A stretch of 64,000 nt of DNA from CAIUGU01 sp963819685 (GCA_963819685.1 CAWFXI010000003.1:124001-188000); one strand, 5' to 3'; numbered from the stretch's first letter, positions 44,944 to 53,249 are shown. Translations and numbers: made by a program. Notes: generated by a model from the letters alone, not told the origin.

Positions 44944-45056
44944 GCGGTGAGCGGTGAGCCGTGAAGGGTCGGATTCAAAAACCAGAAGCAAGAGCCTCTA
45001 TCTCCTCTGACGGATCACCGCTCACGGATCACCCTTCACCCTTCACGTTTCACGTC
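44939..45056. repeat. GTGAGCG/GTGAAGG heptamer arms forming a long inverted repeat
   Basis: The left arm begins at the gltD stop: CCGTGAGCGGTGAGCGGTGA then GCCGTGAAGGGT (44939-44969). The right arm (about 45010-45056) holds GGATCACCGCTCACGG and ACCCTTCACCCTTCACG. The arms pair over much of their length around a ~45-base centre. Same style as the repeat at 23266-23409. It separates gltD from the same-strand gene at 45065 and may serve as terminator or RNA processing site. Confidence 0.6.
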
Positions 45057-45064
45057 CTACCTCC

Positions 45065-46582
45065 ATGACCAATCTCTACAGCCACTTCCAGTCGACCTTC
45101 CGCGATCACGCAGATAAGGTCCTGATCGAATCCGGTGAGCGCCGCATCACAGGGCGCGAGCTGGATACGACTGCGGCCCGCTATGCGGCAGTGCTGCGGG
45201 AGGCAGGCCTCAAACCCGGCGATCGCCTCGCCGTGCAGGTCGAGAAGTCGCTCGAGAATGTATTCGTCTATCTTGGTTGTCTGCGCCTCGGGGCCATCTA
45301 CATGCCGCTCAATACGGCGTACCAGCCCGCGGAAATCAGCTATTTTCTGGGCGATGCCACACCGCGGGTTCTGGTTGCGGACCCCGCACGACTTACAGTG
45401 CTCGAGCCGGTGGCCAGCGCCGCAGGGGTTGCGACACTGCTGACGCTCGGTGCTCAAGGGGAAGGAGACCTTGTCGAACGTGCTGCAGGCGCGCAGCCTT
45501 TCGCGGATGTATTCGATTGCGCCGACGATGACCTCGCAGTCATCTGCTACACGTCCGGAACCACCGGCCGTTCCAAGGGCGCGATGATCACGCACGATAA
45601 CCTTGCTTCGAACGCAAGCACGCTCGTTGATCTCTGGGGCTTCACCGACGGGGATGTGCTGCTGCACGCGCTGCCGCTGTATCACATCCATGGACTGTTC
45701 GTCGCCCTGCATTGTGCTTTCTTCAGCGGCGCGAAAATCCTGTTGCTGCCGAAGTTCGACGGGCGCGTCCTCGAATCACTTGAGAATGCAACCGTCATGA
45801 TGGGCGTGCCGACGTTCTATACGCGACTGCTGGCGGAGCCTGGCCTCAATCGCGAGAGCGTACGCGGTGTGCGCCTGTTCATCTCCGGCTCTGCGCCGTT
45901 GCTTCCCGACACGTTTGCGAGCTTCGAGACTCGTACCGGGCATCGCATCCTCGAACGCTACGGCATGACCGAGACCCAGATGATCAGTTCGAACCCGCTG
46001 CAGGGGAGTCGACATCCCGGCACCGTTGGCCTGCCGTTGCCCGGCGTAGAAGTACGCATTGCCGACGAGCATGGACTGTCATTGCCGGTCGATGAAGTCG
46101 GCGTGATCGAGGTGCGTGGGCCAAATGTCTGCAAGGGCTATTGGCAGATGCCGGCCAAAACAAAAGCCGAGATCAGGCCGGACGGGTTTTTCATCACGGG
46201 CGATCTCGGGATCATGGAACCTGACGGGTACCTGAGGATTGTCGGTCGCGCCAAGGACCTGATCATCTCCGGCGGACTCAATGTGTATCCGAAGGAAATC
46301 GAGGAAGCGATTGATGCGTTGCCGGGCGTCGCCGAGAGCGCTGTCTTTGGCGTCCCCCATCCGGACTTTGGCGAGGTGGTCATGGCCGCAGTGGTGGCGA
46401 GACCCGGTGCAACGCTGACAGAGCCTGGCCTGATCGCCAGCCTTCGCGAACAGCTTGCGGCGTTCAAGACTCCTAAAAAGGTCTACGTGCTGGATGAACT
46501 GCCGCGCAATGCCATGAGCAAGGTGCAGAAGACGCTGTTGCGCCAGCAATATGGCGACGTTTATACGCGTCCCAGGGGCTGA
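45065..46582 (+). CDS. malonyl-CoA synthetase (MatB-like acyl-CoA ligase)
   Basis: 505 residues of the ANL superfamily. Visible are the P-loop YTSGTTGRSKGAM, ALPLYHIHGLFVALH, the A5 motif ERYGMTETQMISSNP, FFITGDLG, GRAKDLIISGGLNVYPKEIE and the C-terminal PRNAMSKVQKT lysine. The YGMTETxMxxSNPxxGxRxPGTVGLPLPGV context is the one I associate with malonyl-CoA synthetases, which make malonyl-CoA from malonate, ATP and CoA. No malonate transporter or decarboxylase lies nearby, so the substrate is not confirmed by context. The gene stands alone between repeat DNA and the M16 pair. Confidence 0.82.
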   Translation: MTNLYSHFQSTFRDHADKVLIESGERRITGRELDTTAARYAAVLREAGLKPGDRLAVQVEKSLENVFVYLGCLRLGAIYMPLNTAYQPAEISYFLGDATPRVLVADPARLTVLEPVASAAGVATLLTLGAQGEGDLVERAAGAQPFADVFDCADDDLAVICYTSGTTGRSKGAMITHDNLASNASTLVDLWGFTDGDVLLHALPLYHIHGLFVALHCAFFSGAKILLLPKFDGRVLESLENATVMMGVPTFYTRLLAEPGLNRESVRGVRLFISGSAPLLPDTFASFETRTGHRILERYGMTETQMISSNPLQGSRHPGTVGLPLPGVEVRIADEHGLSLPVDEVGVIEVRGPNVCKGYWQMPAKTKAEIRPDGFFITGDLGIMEPDGYLRIVGRAKDLIISGGLNVYPKEIEEAIDALPGVAESAVFGVPHPDFGEVVMAAVVARPGATLTEPGLIASLREQLAAFKTPKKVYVLDELPRNAMSKVQKTLLRQQYGDVYTRPRG

Positions 46583-46699
46583 GCCCTCGCGACGCCAGGT
46601 TAGTCAGAGGTTCCTCGAGGGAACGACCGCCGCCCGCCGTGGTCAATCCAGACGTTACTTTGGTCCCCGCCGTTGCACGCTCCGTGCTGCTGGAGTTCC

Positions 46700-48057
46700 A
46701 TGAAATCCGCGCTACTGTTGACAGGACTGATCACGATGCAAAGTGTCATGGCCGCCGCGCCCCCCAAGCCTGCTGCAACCGGACTCGATCCCTCCGTAGT
46801 GCAGTCCGTGACGCTCAAGAACGGCATGACGGTCATCGTGTGGCCCAAGCACGATATTCCGAATGTGGCGCTCTACAATTTCGTCAAGGTGGGTAGTCGC
46901 AACGAGAGTCCCGGCATCACCGGCCTCGCCCACTTCTTCGAACACATGATGTTCAACGGCACCAGCAAGCGTGAGCCGGGTGAGTTTGACCGGATCATGG
47001 AAGGCGCAGGGCGCCTCCAACAACGCCTATACCAGCGATGACGTCACCGTTTACCAGGACTGGTTTCCGAAGACGACGTTGAAGACGATCTTCGAGCTCG
47101 AAGCTGACAGGACTCCAGAACCTGGCGTTCGTGCCGAAGGTTGTCGAGAGCGAACGGCAAGTCGTGTATTCCGAACGGCGGCTGCGTACCGAGGACGACA
47201 ACCAGGGCAAGCTGATGGAGCAGGTGCAGGCGACCGCATTCGTCGCGCATCCCTACGGCAACCCACCATCGGTTGGCCCTCGGACATCCAGTCCTGGCGC
47301 ATCGAGGATCTGCAGCAGTTCTTCAGGACCTACTACGCGCCGAACAACTGCACGATGGTGGTGGTGGGCGATGTGCGAGCCTGAGGAGATCTTCAGCCTG
47401 GCTCGGGAGTTTCTCGAGCCGATTCCGGCACAGACTCCGCCGGCCGCCATTCGTACGAAGGAACCTGAGCAGCAGGGTGAACGCCGCGTCACCGTGCATG
47501 CTGATGCGCAGACACCGCTGTTGCAGTTCGCGTATCACTCGCTGGCGGCGCTGCCGATCCGGAGATGCCCGCGCTGGAACTGATGATGCGTATTCTTGCG
47601 CAGGGAGATTCGTCGCGTCTGCATCGCGCCCTCGTCGAGCAGGACAAGGTCGCAATCGCCGTCGACAACTACTGGCAGGAAGGTTTTGATCCGGGACTGA
47701 CGTGGTTTTTCCTGACATTGCCCGCGGACGGTGATGTCGCAATAGCCGAAGCTGCCTTCACGCGCGAGGTGGCGAAGGTCGCGGAAAGCGGAGTGACCGC
47801 TGCCGAGCTCGCCAAGGCCAAGAGCCTCGTCATTGCCGATTTCTGGCGCAGTCTCGCCACGATCAACGGCAAGGCCCAGGCGCTCGGTACCTATGCTGTT
47901 TTCCACGGCGATCAGCGCAAGTTGTTCGAGGTGCCTGCCACTTTTGAAAAAGTGACCGCGGAACAGATCAAGGCGCTCGCGGCCAGGTTGTTGCAGGTGA
48001 ACAACCGCACGGTCGGTGTGTTGATGCCGGCAGCAGGATGCAGGAGAGGGCCCATGA
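46700..48057 (+). CDS. M16 family zinc metallopeptidase, catalytic member; frame broken about six times
   Basis: From ATG 46700 (signal peptide LLTGLITMQSVMAAA), conserved M16 sequence continues through alternating frames: GLAHFFEHMMFNGT with the inverted zinc motif HxxEH, then SNNAYTSDDVTVYQDWFP, VVESERQVVYSERR, PTIGWPSDIQSWR, ADAQTPLLQFAYH and ILAQGDSSRLHRAL. The shifts fall near 47010 (extra G in GGG), 47113, 47263 (lost C in CCC), 47378, 47552 and 48030. Repaired, the protein is about 450 residues and ends at TGA 48055-48057, overlapping the next ATG at 48054. M16 tandem pairs are periplasmic or secreted peptidases. Because every segment remains conserved, I attribute the breaks to sequence error rather than decay. 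Confidence 0.8.
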
Positions 48058-49478
48058 AGCGAGCCCTCTCGCGGTGGCTGATGGGTTGCGCTCTGGCAGG
48101 AGTTACGATGTCCTCGGTACAAGCTCAGGAATCCGCCGTCGTTGGTGTCCGCATACCAGCGTATGAACGAGTGGTGCTCGGCAATGGCGCGACGCTGTTG
48201 CTGATGGAGCGACATGACGTTCCGCTTGTGGGCTTCCAGGCCACCCTCCGTGGCGGCGCGCTCGGCGAAGCCCAGGGCAAGTGGGGCACTGCCAGCCTGC
48301 TGGCCGGGTTGCTTGAGAAGGGAGCCGGCAAGCGCGACGCCTACGCCTTTGCCGATGCGAGTGCTGCAGTCGGCGGAACGCTTGCGGCGGATGCGGGCCT
48401 TGAAGCACTGACCGTTTCGGGCGAGTTCCTGGCCCGCGACCAGGCGCTGATGATCGAACTGCTGGCAGACCTGCTGCAGCGACCGAGGCTCGACGCCACC
48501 GAATTCGAGAAGCTGCGAGAGCGACAGATCGAGTTCATTCGTGCTGCCAAGGACGGGGATCTGTCTGCGGTGCTGCCGAGTTACGGGGCAGCTCGCACTC
48601 TTCAGGAGCCATCCCTATGCGCATCCGGTTTCCGGCAGCGAGACAAGCCTGGCCGCGTTGACCACGCCGATGTCACGGCGTACTACCGCGACCAGATCGG
48701 CGCGGATCGGCTGATTCTCGCGGTGACCGGCGATTTCAAAAGCGCCGACATGAAGAAGCGGTTGACCGACGCATTCGGCGGTTGGGCCAGGGCCAAGACA
48801 CCGGTCCCTGTCGCGCCTCCCACTGCGAAAGTCACGGGTCGACAGGTCTTGCTCGTCGACGCGCCGGGTTCTGCACAGACGTATTTCCTGATGGGCAATA
48901 TCGGCGTCAGTCGCAAGTATCCGGATAGAGCAACGCTGGATGTCGTCAACACGCTGTTCGGTGGCCGCTTTACGTCGATGCTGAATTCGGAGCTGCGCAT
49001 CAAGTCGGGCCTGACTTACGGCGCCCGCTCGCAGCTCGTGCGGACGACGCAGCCCGGGCAGTGGCAGATCGCAACGTACACTCGCACCGATGCCACAGTG
49101 CAGGCAGCAGATCTCGCACTTGAGGTCTACGGCAAGTTCAAGCAAGGCGGTGCAATCGATGCAACAGCACTCGCTTCGGGCAAGAGCTATGTGCTCGGCC
49201 AGTTTCCGACGCAGCTCGAAACGTCGCCTCAGTGGGCAAGGCAGCTCGCTGAACTCGAGTTCTATGGCCTGGATCGCAAGTATGTCGAAGGCTATGGTCC
49301 CGCATTGACTGCAGTGACGCTGGCGGATGCAGCGCGCGTGTCAGCGGAGGTCTACCCGTCCGCAGACGATCTGGCGATCGTGTTCATCGGCGATGCTGCG
49401 GTGATCCGGGAGGGCATCAAGAAGTACGGCCCGCTCACCGAGATGAAGCTGACGGATCCGACCTTCGCTCCGCAGTAA
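48054..49478 (+). CDS. M16 family peptidase-like protein, second (non-catalytic) member; local double frameshift
   Basis: About 474 residues from ATG 48054 with a signal peptide (WLMGCALAGVTMSSVQAQ). It opens PAYERVVLGNGATLLLMERH and then has RGGALGEAQGKWGTASLLAG in place of the HxxEH motif, as in the inactive partners of M16 pairs. The C-terminal half has NTLFGGRFTSMLNSELRIK and GLTYGARSQL, the substrate-binding segments. Between about 48600 and 48665 the frame slips and returns: the shifted frame reads FRSHPYAHPVSGSETSLAAL, the expected conserved block. As given, the frame is also continuous with the end of the first M16 gene, which I regard as an artefact. It should form a heterodimer with the preceding product. 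Confidence 0.82.
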   Translation: MKRALSRWLMGCALAGVTMSSVQAQESAVVGVRIPAYERVVLGNGATLLLMERHDVPLVGFQATLRGGALGEAQGKWGTASLLAGLLEKGAGKRDAYAFADASAAVGGTLAADAGLEALTVSGEFLARDQALMIELLADLLQRPRLDATEFEKLRERQIEFIRAAKDGDLSAVLPSYGAARTLQEPSLCASGFRQRDKPGRVDHADVTAYYRDQIGADRLILAVTGDFKSADMKKRLTDAFGGWARAKTPVPVAPPTAKVTGRQVLLVDAPGSAQTYFLMGNIGVSRKYPDRATLDVVNTLFGGRFTSMLNSELRIKSGLTYGARSQLVRTTQPGQWQIATYTRTDATVQAADLALEVYGKFKQGGAIDATALASGKSYVLGQFPTQLETSPQWARQLAELEFYGLDRKYVEGYGPALTAVTLADAARVSAEVYPSADDLAIVFIGDAAVIREGIKKYGPLTEMKLTDPTFAPQ

Positions 49479-49494
49479 CCTGAGGGGGCTCTTT

Positions 49495-49608
49495 GGCCCG
49501 CCTGGTCGGGTAGTCTTTTCAGGATCGTCAAAAACATCTGGACGTTTTGCGAAACCTCCATGGATGGATTTACGGCGATCCTGAAAAGACTACCCGACCA
49601 GGCGGGCC
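49495..49608. terminator. perfect 33-bp inverted repeat between convergent genes
   Basis: Bases 49495-49527 and 49576-49608 are exact reverse complements over 33 positions, starting GGCCCGCCTGGTCGGG on both ends, around a 48-base loop. The loop can itself form small stems (AAAACATCTGGACGTTTT). It lies between the M16 stop (49478) and the convergent glycosyltransferase stop (49632). It probably works as a two-way terminator, but the length and perfection are more than termination needs. Confidence 0.7.
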
Positions 49609-49631
49609 TGCCTTGCACGAAGGTTACGCAG

Positions 49632-50489
49632 CTACTCCCGCCACTTGTCGAGATAGATGTTCCTCGCCTTGCGCCAGCTGTCGCCCCAGCTGCCGTAACT
49701 GCCATGTGAAATCGCGATCGGCCACGTGCCCATGGTGAGGCCCGCCGCTTCGCACTGCCGGCAGAAATCGAGATCATAAAAGTGGTACTTGAAGCGGGGA
49801 TCAAAGCGCACCGCGGCCTGCTTCAGGCTGTCGGCTCGCGCAGCGATGAATACGCCATCCAGCAGTTTCACTGTTGCGGGCGTTGGCCCAAATGTATCAA
49901 GCTTTCCCGCACCGCTGCCGGCGTGGCGCGTGGACGGCGCCACGTCAGCTTTGCCGACTACGGCGATCGGCGAGTACGTGCCGTCCTTGTTGGCATTCCA
50001 GTGATTGCGCCATGCCCGGCGTCCCACAGCGAGGTGCCGGAAGCCCGACTCGATGAAGCGGGCCACTGCCGTGCGCCGTCTTTGCTTCACGTGCTTGATC
50101 GAGCCGCTTTGTGTACCCGGCCCGGTGGCAACCAGGTGTCCGGCGGTTTCCATGCCCCACCATGCCGTCTGGCCGGACTCGCGCACCAACGCGCCGGCAA
50201 CGCCGATGACATCGAATGTCGCGAGGCCTTCGCTGAGCCTTGAACACAGGTACCAGTCATCGAAGTAGACGTCGTCATGAACGAATACGAGCAGATCGCC
50301 GGGCTCTGACCGCTCGATGGCCGGGTTGTAGACAGCAGCCAGGCCTGCAGACGATTGAAACGTGGGCTCGAGCAGCAGGGGAACTCCGGGCAGGAGATTC
50401 TCAAGCGATTGTGCGAGCAGCGAGCCGGTGAAAAAAGTACCTTCGTCGTGGCGGGTGGCAACGATGAATCGGGTGCGCATCGCCATCAT
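49632..50489 (-). CDS. glycosyltransferase-like protein (GT-A fold)
   Basis: 285 residues; the start may be the third Met (RTRFIVATRHDEGTFF). A nucleotide-sugar transferase pattern is visible: GDLLVFVHDDVYFDDWYL with the DxD-like metal motif (HDD), VKLLDGVFIAARADSL in the acceptor region, and HFYDLDFCRQCEAAGLTMGT near the end, resembling the C-terminal ED/DxDFC block of small GT2-like enzymes. No membrane segment. Acceptor and sugar are unknown and no polysaccharide cluster is nearby. An isolated gene, convergent with the M16 pair. Confidence 0.75.
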   Translation of the reverse strand: MMAMRTRFIVATRHDEGTFFTGSLLAQSLENLLPGVPLLLEPTFQSSAGLAAVYNPAIERSEPGDLLVFVHDDVYFDDWYLCSRLSEGLATFDVIGVAGALVRESGQTAWWGMETAGHLVATGPGTQSGSIKHVKQRRRTAVARFIESGFRHLAVGRRAWRNHWNANKDGTYSPIAVVGKADVAPSTRHAGSGAGKLDTFGPTPATVKLLDGVFIAARADSLKQAAVRFDPRFKYHFYDLDFCRQCEAAGLTMGTWPIAISHGSYGSWGDSWRKARNIYLDKWRE

Positions 50490-50531
50490 TTTAACGTGAG
50501 AGGCGCTGCCAACAAGCCGGATGTGTTCTGG

Positions 50532-50678
50532 TCAGCCGGGACGGCCGAGCTGCTTGAGTTGGCGCTTGAGTGAGGCAATCTGCAGGCGCAGCTGTTCATT
50601 CTCGGTTTTCGCCATGTTCCAGCGCACCCCGAGAAAGATCAGCAAAGCCGCGAGTCCAGCGATGATGGCGATGATCAT
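50532..50678 (-). CDS. 48-residue single-pass membrane protein
   Basis: This short frame runs ATG 50678 to TGA 50532. It starts MIIAIIAGLAALLIFLGVRW, a clear transmembrane helix, then a charged amphipathic segment (NMAKTENEQLRLQIASLKRQ) with heptad spacing, ending LKQLGRPG. The pattern is that of a small phage-shock/LapA-like or division-associated membrane coil, but no family can be assigned. It lies 42 bases upstream of the glycosyltransferase start and on the same strand. A GGGT four bases before the ATG is the only ribosome-binding candidate. Confidence 0.6.
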   Translation of the reverse strand: MIIAIIAGLAALLIFLGVRWNMAKTENEQLRLQIASLKRQLKQLGRPG

Positions 50679-50869
50679 GTACCCATAGTCGATACCCCTC
50701 ACGGGGTTGGAACGGGATTAAGCCGTCCGCAGAGTAACCGATCCAGGCCTTCCCCGTGCGGCTATCTGGGCCAATACACCAAGCCAGTTGGACTGTTTCC
50801 CCAATAAGGCGCACGCTTCAGGGTTTACCAACCCCGTGAAGCGGGGCGGACACGCTTCAGGAGAATCAC

Positions 50870-51088
50870 ATGATGAACTGGGAAATCGCCGCGGCCAACT
50901 GGAAGCAGTTTCGCGGCACCGTCAAGGCCCGCTGGGGCAAGCTCTCCGATGAACATCTTGAAGGCATCGCCGGCCAGCGCGAACAGTTGTTGCTGAAGAT
51001 CAGCGAGACCTACGAGATCAACCGCGCCGATGCACAGCGCGAACTGAAGGCCTTCGAAGAGCGCAACAAGAACTATCGTCCGAAGTAG
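50870..51088 (+). CDS. CsbD family stress protein
   Basis: 72 residues from ATG 50870, with an excellent AGGAG six bases upstream. The family signature is clear: MMNWEIAAANWKQFRGTVK followed by KWGKLSDEHLEGIAGQREQLL (here ARWGKLSDEHLEGIAG) and a long C-terminal helix. CsbD-like proteins are small, abundant, soluble proteins induced by general stress in many bacteria; their function is unknown. The upstream 190 bases contain two short CACGCTTCAGG repeats and a CCCCGTGAAGCGGGG hairpin next to the start. The TfoX-like gene follows on the same strand after 25 bases. Confidence 0.92.
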   Translation: MMNWEIAAANWKQFRGTVKARWGKLSDEHLEGIAGQREQLLLKISETYEINRADAQRELKAFEERNKNYRPK

Positions 51089-51113
51089 GCAACTCGGGAG
51101 CGAAGCTGTTGCG

Positions 51114-51500
51114 ATGTCAGTCTCGAGTGATTACCTCGCCTACATAATCGATCAACTGCGGCCGTTCGGCGCCGTCACGGCGCGTCGCATGTTCGGCGGC
51201 ATCGGTCTCTACGCAGACGGCTATTTCTTCGGCATCATCGACGATACCGTTTTCTTCAAGGTGGATGATTCCAATCGCGCGGACTATCAGGCCCGCGGTT
51301 GCAGGCAGTTCACTTTCGAGATGGAAAAGAGCGGCCGCAGGATCGTCAGCATGGGATATTTTGCGGTTCCTGAAGAGGTTCTCGAAGATCCCGATGAGCT
51401 GAAGCTCTGGGCCCGCAAGTCCCTGGCCGTTGCTGTGGCGGCGGCTGCAAACAAGACAAAGCCGAGAATCCGGGCCAGGAAGTCGAAAAGGCCTCACTGA
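51114..51500 (+). CDS. TfoX N-terminal domain protein
   Basis: 128 residues covering only the TfoX/Sxy N-terminal domain: LAYIIDQLRPFGAVTARRMF, GGIGLYADGYFFGIIDD, FKVDDSNRADYQ and YFAVPEEVLEDPDELKLWAR, followed by a basic tail (KTKPRIRARKSKRP). Full TfoX is a competence regulator with a second domain. Stand-alone N-terminal domains are common and not shown to regulate competence. The lysine/arginine tail may bind nucleic acid. It is probably co-transcribed with the CsbD gene. Confidence 0.9.
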   Translation: MSVSSDYLAYIIDQLRPFGAVTARRMFGGIGLYADGYFFGIIDDTVFFKVDDSNRADYQARGCRQFTFEMEKSGRRIVSMGYFAVPEEVLEDPDELKLWARKSLAVAVAAAANKTKPRIRARKSKRPH

Positions 51501-51626
51501 CCCCGAGACGGTGACCCGCGGAAGAAAAATCAGCCGGAGATCGGGAGTGCCAATCCCCGGCTGTGGTGGATGTCCCGGCAGTGTTCCCGAGGGAATCGTC
51601 AGGGAACTGCCTTTCCTGGGACAAAA

Positions 51627-52022
51627 CTATTTCGATGCGGTGGACGCGAACAGCTTTCCCGCGACCAGCCGTTCCGCCGTGGCTGGATTTATCGTCGCCA
51701 GGGACTGGCCAATCCTGTCAATCGAGGTCGTGTAGGTATCGCGGATGCATTGCTTGTTCTCAATCGGGCCCCTGGGGGTCGCGCCAGTCAGCATCAGGTC
51801 CTGACAGACCAGTATTGCAGCAGACTGGACTCGAGCATGCAGTGTCTGCAAGTCACGTTCGTTAGTCAGATCGAGACCTTTCAAGGACACGGCTTTGCTC
51901 GGTAGCAGAGTTTGCACCCTTGCTGGATCTGCCGCTGCGCCCTGGCCCGATGCCAGAGCAATCGCCACGACCAGCAAACCGAGGAATTTGTGCTGTCGAA
52001 TCGAACCATGTGTCGTACGCAT
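51627..52022 (-). CDS. UrcA family protein
   Basis: 131 residues with a GGAGA ribosome-binding site, a signal peptide (LGLLVVAIALASGQGAAA) and the UrcA arrangement: VSLKGLDLTNERDLQTLHAR, a first cysteine in AAILVCQDL, and a second in NKQCIRDTYTTSIDRI. UrcA proteins are small exported proteins with a conserved cysteine pair, abundant in alphaproteobacteria and Steroidobacter-like gammaproteobacteria; their role is unknown. It lies 131 bases downstream of the truncated kinase-like gene on the same strand. The 126-base gap to the TfoX gene has no recognisable signal. Confidence 0.88.
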   Translation of the reverse strand: MRTTHGSIRQHKFLGLLVVAIALASGQGAAADPARVQTLLPSKAVSLKGLDLTNERDLQTLHARVQSAAILVCQDLMLTGATPRGPIENKQCIRDTYTTSIDRIGQSLATINPATAERLVAGKLFASTASK

Positions 52023-52153
52023 GAGAGTTCTCCGCTTTCAGATGACTGCCACTGCGCCGGCTTGATGTCAGCGCTTGGGGGAGATTCTTGCGATCAAGGG
52101 CGAGCGTCGCCATAAGAATGCGACGAAGCCCGGAATCAGGGGAGTGAAACGCG

Positions 52154-52828
52154 TCAGGCGCGCGTTTTCGGCAGTGCCGCTCGCAGGTAAGCGATCAGCT
52201 CGTCAAGCCTGGCAGCAGCTGTCGAGCTGTTTATCCGATAGAGCCGATGGACGTCGGCGAGACCGTCAAACAGCAACGTCGGATCGACCTGAGCCTGCAC
52301 AACCTGTAGCCGTGACTCGAGCAGGTCGCGTTGAGTATTGGCGCGCTCAAGCTCTGCATTGCGTGCTGCGGCAAGCATTTCGGCTTCGCGCTCCCTGGCC
52401 GCGCAGAACATGGAGAACAGCAGTCCAGACATTGAAAGCCACCAGAAAGCACGCAGCGCAAAGGCGGCATTCGAGAGAACCAAACCGCGTGTGACAGAGT
52501 CGTAGGGGACGCCGCCGCGCAGCAGGAACGACAGCCAGAGACATCCTCCGACGCAAGTCAGCGTGATGAAAACGCTGGCGGTGGCCGAACGCCAGCCGCT
52601 CCACGGCAGGGCTGCTGCTAGCGCCGTACCTACCGCTGCGGCGAAACTGCCGAGAATCGCCAGCCAGAGGCCATCCGAAAGGGTATCCCCGGAAACAAAA
52701 CTGATCCACGTACCGCCGTTAGCCCAGGCGCGACTGGCTTCCACGCAAGAGCCAAGCGCCACAAAGGCCAGCGTGGGTGCCCAACGCTGGGCGGCAATGC
52801 GCACCAGCCGCTTTGCATAGCGCTGCAA
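52154..52828 (-). CDS. truncated LytS-type kinase paralogue lacking phospho-His and ATPase domain
   Basis: 224 residues if it starts at TTG 52828, which has AGAGG five bases upstream; the frame is open further up only because of an indel in the cupin gene. Four or so membrane segments (for example PTLAFVALGSCVEASRAW, LAILGSFAAAVGTALAAALP, VFITLTCVGGCLWLSFLL) lead into a coiled coil and then LQVVQAQVDPTLLFDGLADV. This aligns with LQMLRAQIEPHFLFNTLANV in the LytS-like kinase encoded at 53997-55086, but the histidine is Thr. The protein stops at AYLRAALPKTRA, where the kinase continues into its ATPase. Only 131 bases remain before the next gene, so the ATPase is truly absent. It may be a sensor or an antagonist that dimerises with the kinase. 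Confidence 0.65.
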   Translation of the reverse strand: MQRYAKRLVRIAAQRWAPTLAFVALGSCVEASRAWANGGTWISFVSGDTLSDGLWLAILGSFAAAVGTALAAALPWSGWRSATASVFITLTCVGGCLWLSFLLRGGVPYDSVTRGLVLSNAAFALRAFWWLSMSGLLFSMFCAAREREAEMLAAARNAELERANTQRDLLESRLQVVQAQVDPTLLFDGLADVHRLYRINSSTAAARLDELIAYLRAALPKTRA

Positions 52829-52842
52829 TGTGGCCTCTATGC

Positions 52843-53231
52843 TCAGCCGCCATCCTTCAGTCTCGACCAGGTACAGGCGGCTGTCGCGATTGCCGATGTT
52901 CTCGATCACATGCGACCCACCTTTATCCCAAAAGACATCGCCCGCCTTGTTCTCACCGATCCGGGGGTCCTTACCTGGCGCCGTGATCCGAGCGCGGACA
53001 TCGGTCAGACAGATGGTCAGGTGCGGCGGGTGAGAATGCAGCCCGACGCCGCAGACGCCGAGCCGCGGCTTGCTTAAGTGTTCGATCACCCGGACTTTCT
53101 CGTTCTCGAGAATGACCTTGCCTCCTGCACTTCGGCGCCGAGGTGCCTTGCGCAAAGGCAGCATTGGCGGGGATCGCGCCGCCTGTCGCGGCTGCGAGCA
53201 GCTTCAGAATATCGCGTCGTCGCATCGTCAT
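52843..53231 (-). CDS. Tat-exported cupin-like protein; frame broken twice
   Basis: It starts at ATG 53231, with AAGGAG seven bases upstream. The N-terminus MTMRRRDILKLLAAATGG is a twin-arginine signal, ending near AAFAQG. After removing one A of the plus-strand TT at 53131-53132 the chain continues SAGGKVILENEKVRVIEH, and then has a small cupin core: GLHSHPPHLTICLTDVRA, AGDVFWDKGGSHVIENIG and SRLYLVE. A second extra base near 52862 would restore LYLVELKDGG and a stop at 52843. The repaired product is about 129 residues. The His-x-His-Pro-Pro motif could hold a metal or a small ligand. It sits between the response regulator and the truncated kinase on the same strand, which suggests a ligand-binding accessory for this signalling locus. 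Confidence 0.65.
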
Positions 53232-53249
53232 GGGGCTTCTCCTTGAGGT

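Noticed and set aside
47565..49478. A continuous 637-residue M16 double-domain protein
   Set aside because: The upstream half is only the end of a broken M16 gene. A typical stop/ATG overlap exists at 48054-48057 in the neighbouring frame, and the second gene begins with its own signal peptide.
52154..53164. A single frame joining a cupin domain to a membrane kinase-like protein
   Set aside because: Removing one extra base near 52862 restores a natural cupin end and stop at 52843, and a TTG start with AGAGG lies just after it. The join is better explained by an indel than by a fusion.
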